A DNA stretch of 48,648 nucleotides from Bacteroidota bacterium (GTDB lineage Bacteria; Bacteroidota; Bacteroidia; Bacteroidales; F082). Shown here piece after piece: positions 28,766-39,000 of this stretch. A program made the translations under genes and the position numbers. Location of the stretch: assembly GCA_024280235.1 (NCBI GenBank), contig JAJRQN010000230.1, forward strand, positions 1 through 48,648, written 5' to 3'. Under the pieces are notes generated by a model. That model saw nothing but the letters and a program-made list of their open reading frames with translations, made no database searches and was not told the origin of the DNA. How positions within the stretch are numbered: position 1 is the stretch's first letter; each line of letters opens with the position of its first letter.

Positions 28766-31714
28766 ATGGATTTACTATATTTTATACGACTCTTTAAAAG
28801 AAACATCATCATCCTATTCGGAGTACCGTTGTTGCTCTCCGTGGTAGTTTATTATTTTGTGCGCAATCAAGAGAAAGTCTATCAGTCGGAAGCCATCATA
28901 TATACCGGTATCACAACAGGTTATTCTATTGAATCCACAGTTCAGCGATCCACCGATTTTTTTAGTACAAGTGCACAATTTGACAATATGATTAACCTGC
29001 TGAAATCAAGACAGACAGTGGTGGAGACATCGTTACGTCTTTTGGCACAGGACCTCTCGTTAGAATCTTATAACCCCCAATATATTTCAAAAGAAAATTA
29101 CGAACTTTTACAACAAAGTATCCCTCAGAGAATAAAAGACCTTGTGGTGAAAAACAATAAAAACGGAGTGCAAAGAAAGAAGGAGGAACAGGTTCATCTG
29201 TTGGAAAAAGAGATTCATTCGCTTGAAAAAAAAATCAGGAAAAAGAGAAACCTCGCTGCCCGTGAGTCTTCTGCTTTCTCAAATGGCCAAACAGCTCCGA
29301 AAAACAATTCATCTAAGGACTACGGTGTGGAAAAAAACTCCTCTCAACCGGCATCAGGTTCAGTTGCTAATTACCTGACACATACTGTCCTGCCCGGAGA
29401 GTCACTCTCATCCATTGCCAACCGATATGGCATTTCGCGTGGTGAACTTATTCAACTGAACGGACTGAGCAGCGGAAATGTCAGCGCAGGCCAAAATCTG
29501 ATTATCAAAAAATTACCTCCCACAGGCTCTTCGAGACAATATCACGTGGTAAAACCAAATGAAAACCTATACACCATTGCCAAACGATATGGAATTAACA
29601 TCAGCAAACTCAGAGAAATAAATCATCTTGGAAACAAAGGCATTACGGTCGGGCAAAAGTTGCTTATCAGCGGAAACTACATGGAAAACAGCTTTGATAA
29701 TTCCATAAAACAAGTTTCGCCCGGATACTCTAATGACAACAATGCCGTTGTGGCACAAACATCATCCTCCAACAATAATTCCACTATTAATAATATGCCG
29801 GGGAACAGTTATATGAGCGAAGGAAAAGTGTTTGTGAAAGACCCCATCATACCTCCAGGTGTAAAAAAATCAGATTACGAAAAAACAGTGGCAAATCTCA
29901 GAAATTATTATGCCTCAAGCGACACAAACTTTATTTACGGATTACTGCATTACGGATTCAATAAACATTATAGCATCAACTCCATCAGCAAAATTCAAAT
30001 TTACCGAATCAACAACAGCGACCTTGTAAAACTTACATACACCAGCAACGATCCTGGTATTTGCGAACAGACCCTGAAGATTATCTCAAAGGTATTTATG
30101 ATTGATTACAAATCGCTGAGAGTAAATGAAACCGACCGTGTAGTTAAATATTTTGAGCGGGAAGTTGATTCTGCTGACAAAAAACTTGCCGAAGCAGAAG
30201 ACCGTCTGTTGCATTTCAACAAATCCAACAACATCATCAATTATTACGAACAAAGTAAAGCCATCGCCATCCAGAAAGAAGCACTTGACAAATATTTTCA
30301 GGATCAGCAAATAAGACTGTCAGGAGCTTCGGCCTCGCTACATGCTCTGGAAACAAAAATGACAGCGAGAGATTCTATCTACCTTAAAAGCGATGCCATC
30401 AGACAACGAGAAAAAGAGCTTGCCAAAGTAACACAAGATATCATTGTCAACAATCTGGCCAGAAACTATAATAATAAGGTCAAGACAAGACTTGCCCAAC
30501 TCACCCGTCGACAACAACAATTGCGTAATGAAATAAAGCTGTATGTTGATCAACTCTACCTTTACGGGCACTCTACACAGGGAATATCAGTAAAGAGTCT
30601 GCTAGACAGTTGGCTACAGTACAGAATTACTTATGTCGAAGCCCGTGCCGGCCTCAGAGTATTGGCACAACGCAAGTTAGACTTTATTCGCACATACCAG
30701 AAGATGGCTCCTCTTGGTGCTATGCTGACGCGAATCCAACGGGAAATTAAAGTTGCAGAGCAGACCTACCTTGAATTACTCCGAAGTTTGAATCTTGCCA
30801 AGATGAAACAGCAAAATATGGAAATGTCAACCAATATCAAAGTGGTTGACCCTCCCTTCTTCCCCATTCAGCCCAATCCGTCCAAAACAAAATACATCGT
30901 TTTGGCAGCCGGAATTTTTGGATTCTTCGTTGTAGCTCTGCTCATCGTTATGCTGGAATATTTTGACACATCATTAAAAAACCCCAGTCGTGTTACAGAG
31001 CAAACAGAAATGCAGCTGGCCGGAGCTTATCCCATTATGTCTTCAAAACATCAGGCAAATGAGCTGTCTCAAATTACTAACAGACTGGTGGACATGATAA
31101 TACAAAATATCAAACTCAATCTTGGGAAATCTGAGTTCAAACCGGAGAAACCTTATGTTGTACTTATTTTTAGCACACAGAACAAAACCGGAAAAACACT
31201 CATTGCCCAAAAGATTATCAACCGCATACGCTCAATGGGCGATAAAGTTCTGTTTTTAAACTACAACGATGGGAGCACACTCGCTGATGAAGAAGACTTT
31301 AACTATTCCTATCGTTATGAAATAAAGAATAATTTTATCGATATTGCCAACCTGCAACAGCTAATGGATAATCGTTTCCTGAGAAAAACAAATACAGCAT
31401 ACGATTTTATTTTTATCGAATTGCCCTCCATTATCTATCACACCTACCCTATCAAACTTTTGTCGGAAATTGATTTGGCTCTGTTTGTGATAAAGAGCAA
31501 CAACAGATACACAAATGCAGACAAAACAGCCATGGGCATCTTTAAGGAAGCTTATAAATCCAAACCGCTTGTCATCCTCAATGAGGTCGAACTCTTTAAC
31601 CTCACCGATTTAATGTCAGACTTGCCCAAAACGGAAAGGACCAATTTTGATAAGATCAAAAACTTATTAAAATATCCTGCTAAGTATAAAATTGTTTTCA
31701 AGAAAGAAGCTTAA
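28766..31714 (+). CDS. Wzz/GumC-like polysaccharide co-polymerase with two periplasmic LysM domains and a degenerate tyrosine-kinase-like C-terminus
   Basis: N-terminal TM IIILFGVPLLLSVVVYYFV, long coiled coils, C-terminal TM YIVLAAGIFGFFVVALLIVMLEYFD, cytoplasmic domain with FSTQNKTGKTLIAQKI. Two LysM repeats at about 29381-29512 and 29540-29674. Confidence 0.88.
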   Translation: MDLLYFIRLFKRNIIILFGVPLLLSVVVYYFVRNQEKVYQSEAIIYTGITTGYSIESTVQRSTDFFSTSAQFDNMINLLKSRQTVVETSLRLLAQDLSLESYNPQYISKENYELLQQSIPQRIKDLVVKNNKNGVQRKKEEQVHLLEKEIHSLEKKIRKKRNLAARESSAFSNGQTAPKNNSSKDYGVEKNSSQPASGSVANYLTHTVLPGESLSSIANRYGISRGELIQLNGLSSGNVSAGQNLIIKKLPPTGSSRQYHVVKPNENLYTIAKRYGINISKLREINHLGNKGITVGQKLLISGNYMENSFDNSIKQVSPGYSNDNNAVVAQTSSSNNNSTINNMPGNSYMSEGKVFVKDPIIPPGVKKSDYEKTVANLRNYYASSDTNFIYGLLHYGFNKHYSINSISKIQIYRINNSDLVKLTYTSNDPGICEQTLKIISKVFMIDYKSLRVNETDRVVKYFEREVDSADKKLAEAEDRLLHFNKSNNIINYYEQSKAIAIQKEALDKYFQDQQIRLSGASASLHALETKMTARDSIYLKSDAIRQREKELAKVTQDIIVNNLARNYNNKVKTRLAQLTRRQQQLRNEIKLYVDQLYLYGHSTQGISVKSLLDSWLQYRITYVEARAGLRVLAQRKLDFIRTYQKMAPLGAMLTRIQREIKVAEQTYLELLRSLNLAKMKQQNMEMSTNIKVVDPPFFPIQPNPSKTKYIVLAAGIFGFFVVALLIVMLEYFDTSLKNPSRVTEQTEMQLAGAYPIMSSKHQANELSQITNRLVDMIIQNIKLNLGKSEFKPEKPYVVLIFSTQNKTGKTLIAQKIINRIRSMGDKVLFLNYNDGSTLADEEDFNYSYRYEIKNNFIDIANLQQLMDNRFLRKTNTAYDFIFIELPSIIYHTYPIKLLSEIDLALFVIKSNNRYTNADKTAMGIFKEAYKSKPLVILNEVELFNLTDLMSDLPKTERTNFDKIKNLLKYPAKYKIVFKKEA

Positions 31715-31717
31715 AAG

Positions 31718-33144
31718 GTGAATAATGTACTTGCAAAAATACTTAAGAATAAGAACTTCCTATCTCTCGCAAACAATGGTCTGGTAGCGATATTCGGTTT
31801 TTTGGCTTTCTACTTCTCGTCAGAAGCCTGAGTACAAATGAGTTTGGTGAATGGGTTCTGCTGATTACAACTGCTAACTTTCTGGATATGCTTCGCTTCG
31901 GGATAACACGAACGGCCATTGTTCGTTTCCTGGCAGGGGCTGATAAAAATGAATCCCAACGCCTGATTGGCTCCAACTACATCATCAACCTGTTTTCGAC
32001 CCTCATTATTGTAATCATTGTTTTGATAATACGCTATTTTTATTATGATGCAGTTACCAACTCCGGCTTTATACTTTTTTTCAAATGGTTTCCACTGCTG
32101 GCATTCATAAACCTCCCCTTCAATAATGCCCAATCGGTATTGCAGGCAAGAATGAGATTTGATTTTATGTTGATACTGAGAGTCATTAATGTTGGAGGAT
32201 TTATGCTCTTCCTTTTAGTGAATTTCTTTTTTCTACATGTCAGCTTACAAATAATTGTTTATGCCTATCTGCTGGTCAATGTTCTCACCTCAATAGTGGC
32301 CATGATTCCAAACTGGGATGGGTACAGATATGTGGGCAAAGTTACACGAGCCACCAACAAAAAGATTCTTGATTTCGGGAAATATTCAACAGGAACACTT
32401 ATTGGCAGCAACCTGCTCAAAAGTGCCGACACCTTTATCATCGGATTAAGTCCTTTTTTGGGTACCGCAGGCGTAGCTCTATACAGTATTCCGCTGAAAC
32501 TTACAGAAATTATCGAAATTCCATTGCGCAGTTATGCAATGACTGCTTTTCCGGGGATGTCAAAAGCAAGTATAGAAGGAAATAAAGATCTTGTAAAACA
32601 TATTTTTTATACCAATGCCGGAGGAATGACCATGCTTATGATACCGGTCATGCTCATCTCTTTTATTTTCGCCAAAGACTTTGTTTATATCCTTGGAGGA
32701 GCCGGCTACGAATCCACCGTTGGCATATTTCGTATTTTCACCATTTACGGATTGCTGCTTCCACTTGACCGCTTTATCGGTGTAACACTTGACAGCGTTA
32801 ACATGCCACGATTCAATTTTTTAAAAGTAGTTTACATGACTTCGGCCAATATTATTGGCGACACACTGGTGGTCTTTGCCTTTTATTATGTAGTAATTAC
32901 CACAAGTGTTCTGACACTAATCTCGCTACCGGTAAGCAACTTTCATACGCTGGCACAGATTACCCATCATTTTTCTGTTATGACAACTCTTGAAGGAGTG
33001 GCCGTGGTTACCATTTTCTTCACCCTCATTGGAATTTTTGTCGGGTATCATTATTTGAAGAGTAGTTTTGATATTCACTTTCGAAAAGTGTTTCAGGGAG
33101 GGATTTTATTCTTTAGCGAAAGTATCTTTCGAAAAAAGAGTTAA
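31718..33144 (+). CDS. polysaccharide flippase (Wzx/MATE-like) interrupted by a -1 frameshift at a T6 run
   Basis: Main ORF 31888-33144 is MATE/Wzx-like. GTG at 31718 opens VNNVLAKILKNKNFLSLANNGLVAIFG, ending at TGA 31829-31831; a -1 shift at 31798-31804 joins it to GFLLLVRSLSTNEFGEWVLLITTANFLDMLRFGITRTAIVRF. Confidence 0.8.
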
Positions 33145-33187
33145 ATTGTTTGCTAAAAATTTATACTTTTAACTTTTAATATTTATT

Positions 33188-34681
33188 ATGCTGGAATCGC
33201 TAAAAGATAAGACAGGAGCAGCCAGACTCCAACATCCTTTGGTTATTACTATTATCTTCATAGTAACCATTGTGTTGGGATTTGTTATCGGCAAAGGAGG
33301 TATGAAGGTTGCCATTGCCCTTATTATTCTGGTTCCTTTTCTTATCTACCTGAACCGGCTGTTTGTCCATCCTATTATCGGTATCTACTCAACGCTGTTT
33401 ATGGCTTTTATAGCCATCGGGCTAACACGATACATACAGGGAATTCCATTGGGATTAAGTATTGATGGACTTCTCATCATCACAATTATTGCCGTTTTCT
33501 TTCGCAATTTTTTCGATAAAATAGACTTTAGCCTGCTCAACCGCGATATTGTTTACTTGCTAATCATCTGGTTTGCTTATTCAATACTTGAGTTTTTCAA
33601 TCCACAGGCACTAAGCCGAACAGCCTGGTTTTATGCCATGCGTGGACTTTCTCTTTATCCCCTGCTTGTGGTTCCTCTGGTACTTTTGATTTTTTCACGT
33701 CTCAGGCATTTGTATGGCTTTCTTATATTTTGGGCTGCTTTTTCTTTGTTAGCTACTCTCAAAGGATTACAACAGAAATACATTGGACTGGACTTTGCCG
33801 AACAACATTGGATTGACACTATTGGTGGTATAACCCACATTGTAAACGGCAAATTACGGATTTTCTCATTTTTAAGTGATGCCGGACAGTTTGGAGCAGC
33901 TCAGGGAGCCGCCGGTATTGTTTTTGCAGGTGTGGCAGCTGCCATGAAAGGCTGGAAAAATAAGTTCTTTTTTTGGACAGTTTCCATCTTGTCGTTATGG
34001 GGTATGATGCTCTCCGGTACACGAGGGGCAATGATAGTTCCTGCTTTGGGAGGTATTACCTTCGTCATCCTTTCCAAAAGAACAAAAGTCATGCTTGTGG
34101 GAGGAATCACTATGGCATTCCTCTATTTTTTCTTTGCTTACACATATATTGGCGACAGCAACTACACCATTGCGCGAATGCGTACCGCTTTTCATCCCGA
34201 AAAAGATGCTTCTTATCAGGTCAGGCTTAAAAACCGAGAGATTCTAAAGACTTATCTTGCCGATAAACCTTTTGGTGGCGGAATTGGTTCTGCCGGTAAC
34301 TGGGGACAACGATTTTCACCTCAGGGCTTTCTTGCCAATGTGGCTACGGATAGCTGGTATGTACAAATCTGGGCAGAGCAGGGTCGTGTGGGCCTTATTC
34401 TGCATCTGTTTATTCTTATGTATATCGTCTTCAAAAGTTTTTACCTGATTATGGCACGTGTAAAAACAAAAGAACTAAGCAATATCCTGGGGGCACTGCT
34501 TGGAGGGTACGTTGGCATCATAGGTGCCGCCTATGGGAATGGTGTGCTCGGTCAGATGCCTACCGGTATCTTACTCTACATAAGCTGGGCCTTCTTATTT
34601 TCAGCACAACAGCTTCAGCGTGAATATGATGCACGGCTTTCTCAGGGTATATCGCCATGGTCATTTGCAGTGAAAGACTAA
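33188..34681 (+). CDS. O-antigen ligase / polymerase-like membrane protein (Wzy/WaaL type)
   Basis: 497 aa, ~10+ hydrophobic segments, large loop, MLSGTRGAMIVPALGG and GGGIGSAGNWG motifs typical of O-antigen ligase-like proteins in EPS loci. Confidence 0.82.
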   Translation: MLESLKDKTGAARLQHPLVITIIFIVTIVLGFVIGKGGMKVAIALIILVPFLIYLNRLFVHPIIGIYSTLFMAFIAIGLTRYIQGIPLGLSIDGLLIITIIAVFFRNFFDKIDFSLLNRDIVYLLIIWFAYSILEFFNPQALSRTAWFYAMRGLSLYPLLVVPLVLLIFSRLRHLYGFLIFWAAFSLLATLKGLQQKYIGLDFAEQHWIDTIGGITHIVNGKLRIFSFLSDAGQFGAAQGAAGIVFAGVAAAMKGWKNKFFFWTVSILSLWGMMLSGTRGAMIVPALGGITFVILSKRTKVMLVGGITMAFLYFFFAYTYIGDSNYTIARMRTAFHPEKDASYQVRLKNREILKTYLADKPFGGGIGSAGNWGQRFSPQGFLANVATDSWYVQIWAEQGRVGLILHLFILMYIVFKSFYLIMARVKTKELSNILGALLGGYVGIIGAAYGNGVLGQMPTGILLYISWAFLFSAQQLQREYDARLSQGISPWSFAVKD

Positions 34682-34689
34682 TTAAAAAT

Positions 34690-35625
34690 ATGGAAACGAA
34701 ACAAAATAGCTGGCCTTTGGTATCGGTGGTTACGGTGAATTATAACCAGTCTGAAGTAACTTGTGAGTTTCTGCGTTCCTTTCGGCAGATAAGCTACCCA
34801 AAAGTTGAAATTTTTGTCGTGGACAATGCTTCTCCCGACGACCATCCCGAAATTATCAAAGACCAGTTTCCGGAAATAAACTTTATCCGTACAAAGACCA
34901 ATCTTGGTTTTGCAGGAGGAAACAATGTGGCATTGCCCTATTGCAAAGGCAAATACATCCTTTTTATTAATAATGATACGGAAGTCCCTACCGGATTTCT
35001 CGAACCTTTAGTCGAAGTACTCGAAAAAACCCCAAAAGTGGCTATGGTAAGCCCAAAAATTCACTACTTCCATACGCCAAATACTTTTCAGTTTGCAGGA
35101 TTTACACCTATTCATCCTATTACCATCCGTAACTTCGCCTTGGGCTTTGGCGAAAAAGATGTCGGGCAGTATGATATTACCTGCGAAACAGGCTCTATCT
35201 TCGGTGCTGCCATGCTTGTATCAGTTGAAGCTATGAGAAAAGTGGGAATAATGACAGATAAGTTTTTTCTGTATTACGAAGAACACGATTGGGCCGAACA
35301 CTTTAAGAAAGCCGGATATAAAATCTATTTTCAGGGAAAATCGGTCGTGCTACACAAAGAGGCCATCTCCACGGTAAAAGAGAGTCCGTTTCAAATCTTT
35401 TATCTTACCCGCGGTCGTATTCTCTATGCAAGAAGAAATAACCACGGCATTATCAAGCTGATGAGCCTTCTGTATCTCAACCTCATTGCCGTACCCAAAC
35501 AAATACTACATTATCTCATTAAAAAACGTACTGACCTTGCCAAAGCCAGTATCAAAGCAATGTGGTGGCATTTTACTCATTTTAAAGACATTTCCGGATT
35601 GCCAAAACTATCGGAAAATAATTAA
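34690..35625 (+). CDS. glycosyltransferase family 2 (paralogue A)
   Basis: WPLVSVVTVNYNQSEVTCEFLRSF...VDNASPDD...NLGFAGGNNVALPYCKGKYILFINNDTEVP...FFLYYEEHDWAEHF. Confidence 0.92.
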   Translation: METKQNSWPLVSVVTVNYNQSEVTCEFLRSFRQISYPKVEIFVVDNASPDDHPEIIKDQFPEINFIRTKTNLGFAGGNNVALPYCKGKYILFINNDTEVPTGFLEPLVEVLEKTPKVAMVSPKIHYFHTPNTFQFAGFTPIHPITIRNFALGFGEKDVGQYDITCETGSIFGAAMLVSVEAMRKVGIMTDKFFLYYEEHDWAEHFKKAGYKIYFQGKSVVLHKEAISTVKESPFQIFYLTRGRILYARRNNHGIIKLMSLLYLNLIAVPKQILHYLIKKRTDLAKASIKAMWWHFTHFKDISGLPKLSENN

Positions 35626-35630
35626 CGCCT

Positions 35631-36853
35631 ATGGAAATTTTAAAAATTATACTCCTTGTCATCGAAACCATACTTTTTATCTACCTGTTTCTGGCGACTT
35701 TTTATATTTTTATCTATTCGGTAGCCGGACTTTTCTACAGGCAAAAACAAAAAGAGAATGTATCCAAAATAAGAAAGTTTGCCGTACTGATTCCGGGATA
35801 CAAGGAAGATGCAGTAATTGTTCATGTAGCAAAAGAAGCAACCTTACAGAATTATCCCAAAGATAAATTTGATGTTATCGTTATTGCTGATACTTTCAGG
35901 AAAGAGACGCTGGATGCACTTCACAAATTACCAATACAAGTCGTAGAGGTGGTTTTTGAAGTTAGCAAGAAGTCAAAAGCACTAAATAAATGTATGGAAA
36001 TCATTGGCAATGATTATGATGTGGCTTTCATCCTTGATGCGGATAATATTATGAAAAAGGATGTACTGACCAAAGTAAATGCAGCTTTTGACCGTGGCTT
36101 TGATGCGGTGCAGGGACATCGTACAGCCAAAAACCTGAATGCGGCCTTTGCCATCCTCGATGCATTAAGCGAAGAAATAAACAACCACATTTTCCGCAAG
36201 GGACATCGTGTGTTGGGCATATCCTCCGCATTGATAGGCTCCGGAATGGGTCTCGACTACCCGCTATTCAAAAAACAATGGCTACCATTGACTCCGTTGG
36301 TGAAGACAAAGAAGTAGAGTTGAAGATTATTAAAAATGGTTATACAATTGAGTATGTCCACGATGCCATCATTTATGATGAAAAGACTCAGGAATCCGGA
36401 AACTTTGTCAACCAGCGGCGGCGATGGATTGCCGCTCAGTTAGATTATTTCAGGAGTAACTTTTTAGACGGCTTCGCATCCTTAATTACTAAAGGTAACT
36501 TTGATTATTTCGACAAAGTAATACAGATGATACAACCACCGCGAATTTTACTCAGCGGGATATTGTTTTTTCTCAGCCTTTTGTATGGAATCATCTATTT
36601 CCTTCCATACACAGCTCTGAAGCAATACTTTACTCCCGGATTTTATTGGTGGCTGGGGCTATTTGCAGGTACCTCGCTTGCGCTGTTGTTTGCCATCCCA
36701 CGTCGATTTTATAACAAGCAGACTTTTCATGCCTTGCTTTCCCTGCCAAAAGGATTTATCCTTATGTTTATTAGCCTGCTGAAAGTAAAAGGAGCATCCA
36801 AAAAATTTTTACATACCGAACATTCACATTCGGATGAAATAAAACATAACTAG
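35631..36853 (+). pseudogene. membrane glycosyltransferase family 2 (paralogue B), split by a -1 frameshift at an A6 run
   Basis: ORF 35631-36317 (…SSALIGSGMGLDYPLFKK) and ORF 36278-36853 (ATIDSVGEDKEVELKIIKNGYTIEYVHDAIIYDEKTQ…NQRRRWIAAQ) align consecutively to the intact paralogue at 37780-39000. Junction is the A run 36270-36275. Confidence 0.85.
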
Positions 36854-37783
36854 ATGAGTTTCAAGTTAAAAAGATACCCGCTCGTTTCTATCATCACGGT
36901 CAATTATAATCAGGCCGAAGTAACGTGTGCCTTGCTTGAATCGCTCAACAAAATCACTTACCCTAATCTTGAAGTTATCGTGGTGGACAATCATTCCACC
37001 AACGATGACCCTGCAATTATTAAAAAGCGTTACCCGAATATTGTTTTTATCCAAAATCCTATCAACTATGGCTTTGCTGCCGGAAACAATTACGGACTTA
37101 TGCGTGCACGCGGTGAGTATATCATGCTCCTGAACAACGACATAGAAGTTCCCTCAGATTTCCTGGAGCCACTCATTGCCAAACTCGAAAAGAACCCGGA
37201 GATTGGTGCCGTAAGTCCGCGTATCCGGTTTTTCTACCAACCTGATATTATCCAATACGCAGGTTACACTGCAATGGACAAAATAACTATTCGCAATGCT
37301 GCCATTGGCTACCGCGAGAAAGATAGGGGGCAGTATAATGAAGACCGCGAAACACCTTCTGCACACGGGGCGGCAATGGTGGTTCCCATGCGTGTGGTAA
37401 AAGAGATTGGCCTTATGTCTTACATTTTCTTTCTCTATTACGAAGAAGCAGACTGGTGTGAACGAATCTTGCGAGCCGGATACAAAATTTTTTACGTCGG
37501 CAGCTCATATGTACTTCATAAAGAATCTGTTTCGACAGGAAAACTCAGTCCCCTAAAAATTTATTATCTCAACCGAAACCGTATCGTATTTATGCGACGC
37601 AACCTGCATGGAAAAGAGTATTATATCGCTTTACTGTATCAACTTTTTGTAGCCATTCCTAAAAATGCTTTCGCTTTCCTGATAAAAGGAAAAATCTCTC
37701 TCTTTCTCGCTTATTATCGGGCCATCGGTTGGCATGTCGCCCATTTGTTCTCAAAAGAAATCCATGAAAATCCAATGCTATGA
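36854..37783 (+). CDS. glycosyltransferase family 2 (paralogue A')
   Basis: YPLVSIITVNYNQAEVTCALLESL...NYGFAAGNNYGLMRARGEYIMLLNNDIEVPSDFLEPL...FFLYYEEADWCERI; clear paralogue of 34690-35625. Confidence 0.92.
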   Translation: MSFKLKRYPLVSIITVNYNQAEVTCALLESLNKITYPNLEVIVVDNHSTNDDPAIIKKRYPNIVFIQNPINYGFAAGNNYGLMRARGEYIMLLNNDIEVPSDFLEPLIAKLEKNPEIGAVSPRIRFFYQPDIIQYAGYTAMDKITIRNAAIGYREKDRGQYNEDRETPSAHGAAMVVPMRVVKEIGLMSYIFFLYYEEADWCERILRAGYKIFYVGSSYVLHKESVSTGKLSPLKIYYLNRNRIVFMRRNLHGKEYYIALLYQLFVAIPKNAFAFLIKGKISLFLAYYRAIGWHVAHLFSKEIHENPML

Positions 37784-39000
37784 CATTAAAAATATGGCAT
37801 ATTATCGAACTCATTGTTTTCGTCTATCTGGCATTTACAGATATTTACCTGTTTATCTTTGCTTTTTCGGGTCTCTTCCCGTTGAAAAGAAAGCACCGAA
37901 CTTCATTGAAAAAACGGAAAATATTAATCCTCATCCCCGGTTACCGTGAAGATGCCGTCATTATTGATGTAGCCAAAGAAGCACTGAATCAGGACTATGG
38001 AACGGAGAATTATGATGTTGTCATCATTGCCGATGGTTTCAAACCGGAAACCATTACAAATCTGAAATCAATTCACGTTCGCGTGATTGAAGTAAACCTT
38101 AAATACAGCACCAAATCGCGGGCGCTGAATGCGGCCCTTTCTCAAACCACAGGTCAATACGATGTGGCAGTAGTGCTGGATGCTGACAACGTTATGGCAC
38201 GCGACTTTCTTTCCCGCATCAACGAGGCTTTTTGCGATGGATACCTTGCCGTACAGGGGCATCGCATTGCAAAAAATCTAAACAGCTCTTTTGCTATTCT
38301 CGATGCGGTGAGCGAAGAGATGAACAACCATATTTTCAGAAAAGGACATCGTGTACTTCGGCTTTCCTCGGCACTTATCGGTTCGGCTATGGCTTTCGAC
38401 TTCCGTTATTTTAAAAAGATGATGAAAAAGGTAGAAGTTGTAGGCGGTTTTGACAAAGAATTAGAAGTCAGGTTATTACAAAAGAAACACAAAATTGAGT
38501 ATCTTCCGGATGCTTATGTTTATGATGAAAAGGTTCCCAATGCCAAAGTCTTTACCAAACAGCGGAGGCGATGGCTTTCAGCACAGATTCACTATTTCGG
38601 GAAGAGTTTTCTGCCTTCGCTGAGAGACTTGTTTTTGCGGGGAAACATCGATTTTTTCAACAAAGCCCTTCAATTCATCCTTCTTCCGCGTATTATGCTG
38701 ATTAGTCTGCTCTTTGTCATTACTGTAATCTATTATTTTGCCGCTTCGCCTGTCTCCTTTTTATTGGTTCTCGGCTTACTCATTATTGCCATACTCGTAT
38801 TTGTTCTTTCCATACCCCGTTATTTCTATAATATTCGTACCTTGTGGGCATTGACACGCCTTCCGGCAGGCATTCTGTTAATGTTCTTTTCATTGTTGAA
38901 AATAAAAGGAGGTAACAAGGAATTTTTGCATACAAAACATACTTATAATGCATTTCAGATAAAACATCCGTATTTTTATACGAAAAATAAGACAAAATGA
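37780..39000 (+). CDS. membrane glycosyltransferase family 2 (paralogue B')
   Basis: ILILIPGYREDAVIIDVAKEALNQDYGTENYDVVIIADGF...VLDADNVM...GGFDKELEVRLL...KQRRRWLSAQ, with C-terminal TM segments. Confidence 0.9.
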   Translation: MTLKIWHIIELIVFVYLAFTDIYLFIFAFSGLFPLKRKHRTSLKKRKILILIPGYREDAVIIDVAKEALNQDYGTENYDVVIIADGFKPETITNLKSIHVRVIEVNLKYSTKSRALNAALSQTTGQYDVAVVLDADNVMARDFLSRINEAFCDGYLAVQGHRIAKNLNSSFAILDAVSEEMNNHIFRKGHRVLRLSSALIGSAMAFDFRYFKKMMKKVEVVGGFDKELEVRLLQKKHKIEYLPDAYVYDEKVPNAKVFTKQRRRWLSAQIHYFGKSFLPSLRDLFLRGNIDFFNKALQFILLPRIMLISLLFVITVIYYFAASPVSFLLVLGLLIIAILVFVLSIPRYFYNIRTLWALTRLPAGILLMFFSLLKIKGGNKEFLHTKHTYNAFQIKHPYFYTKNKTK

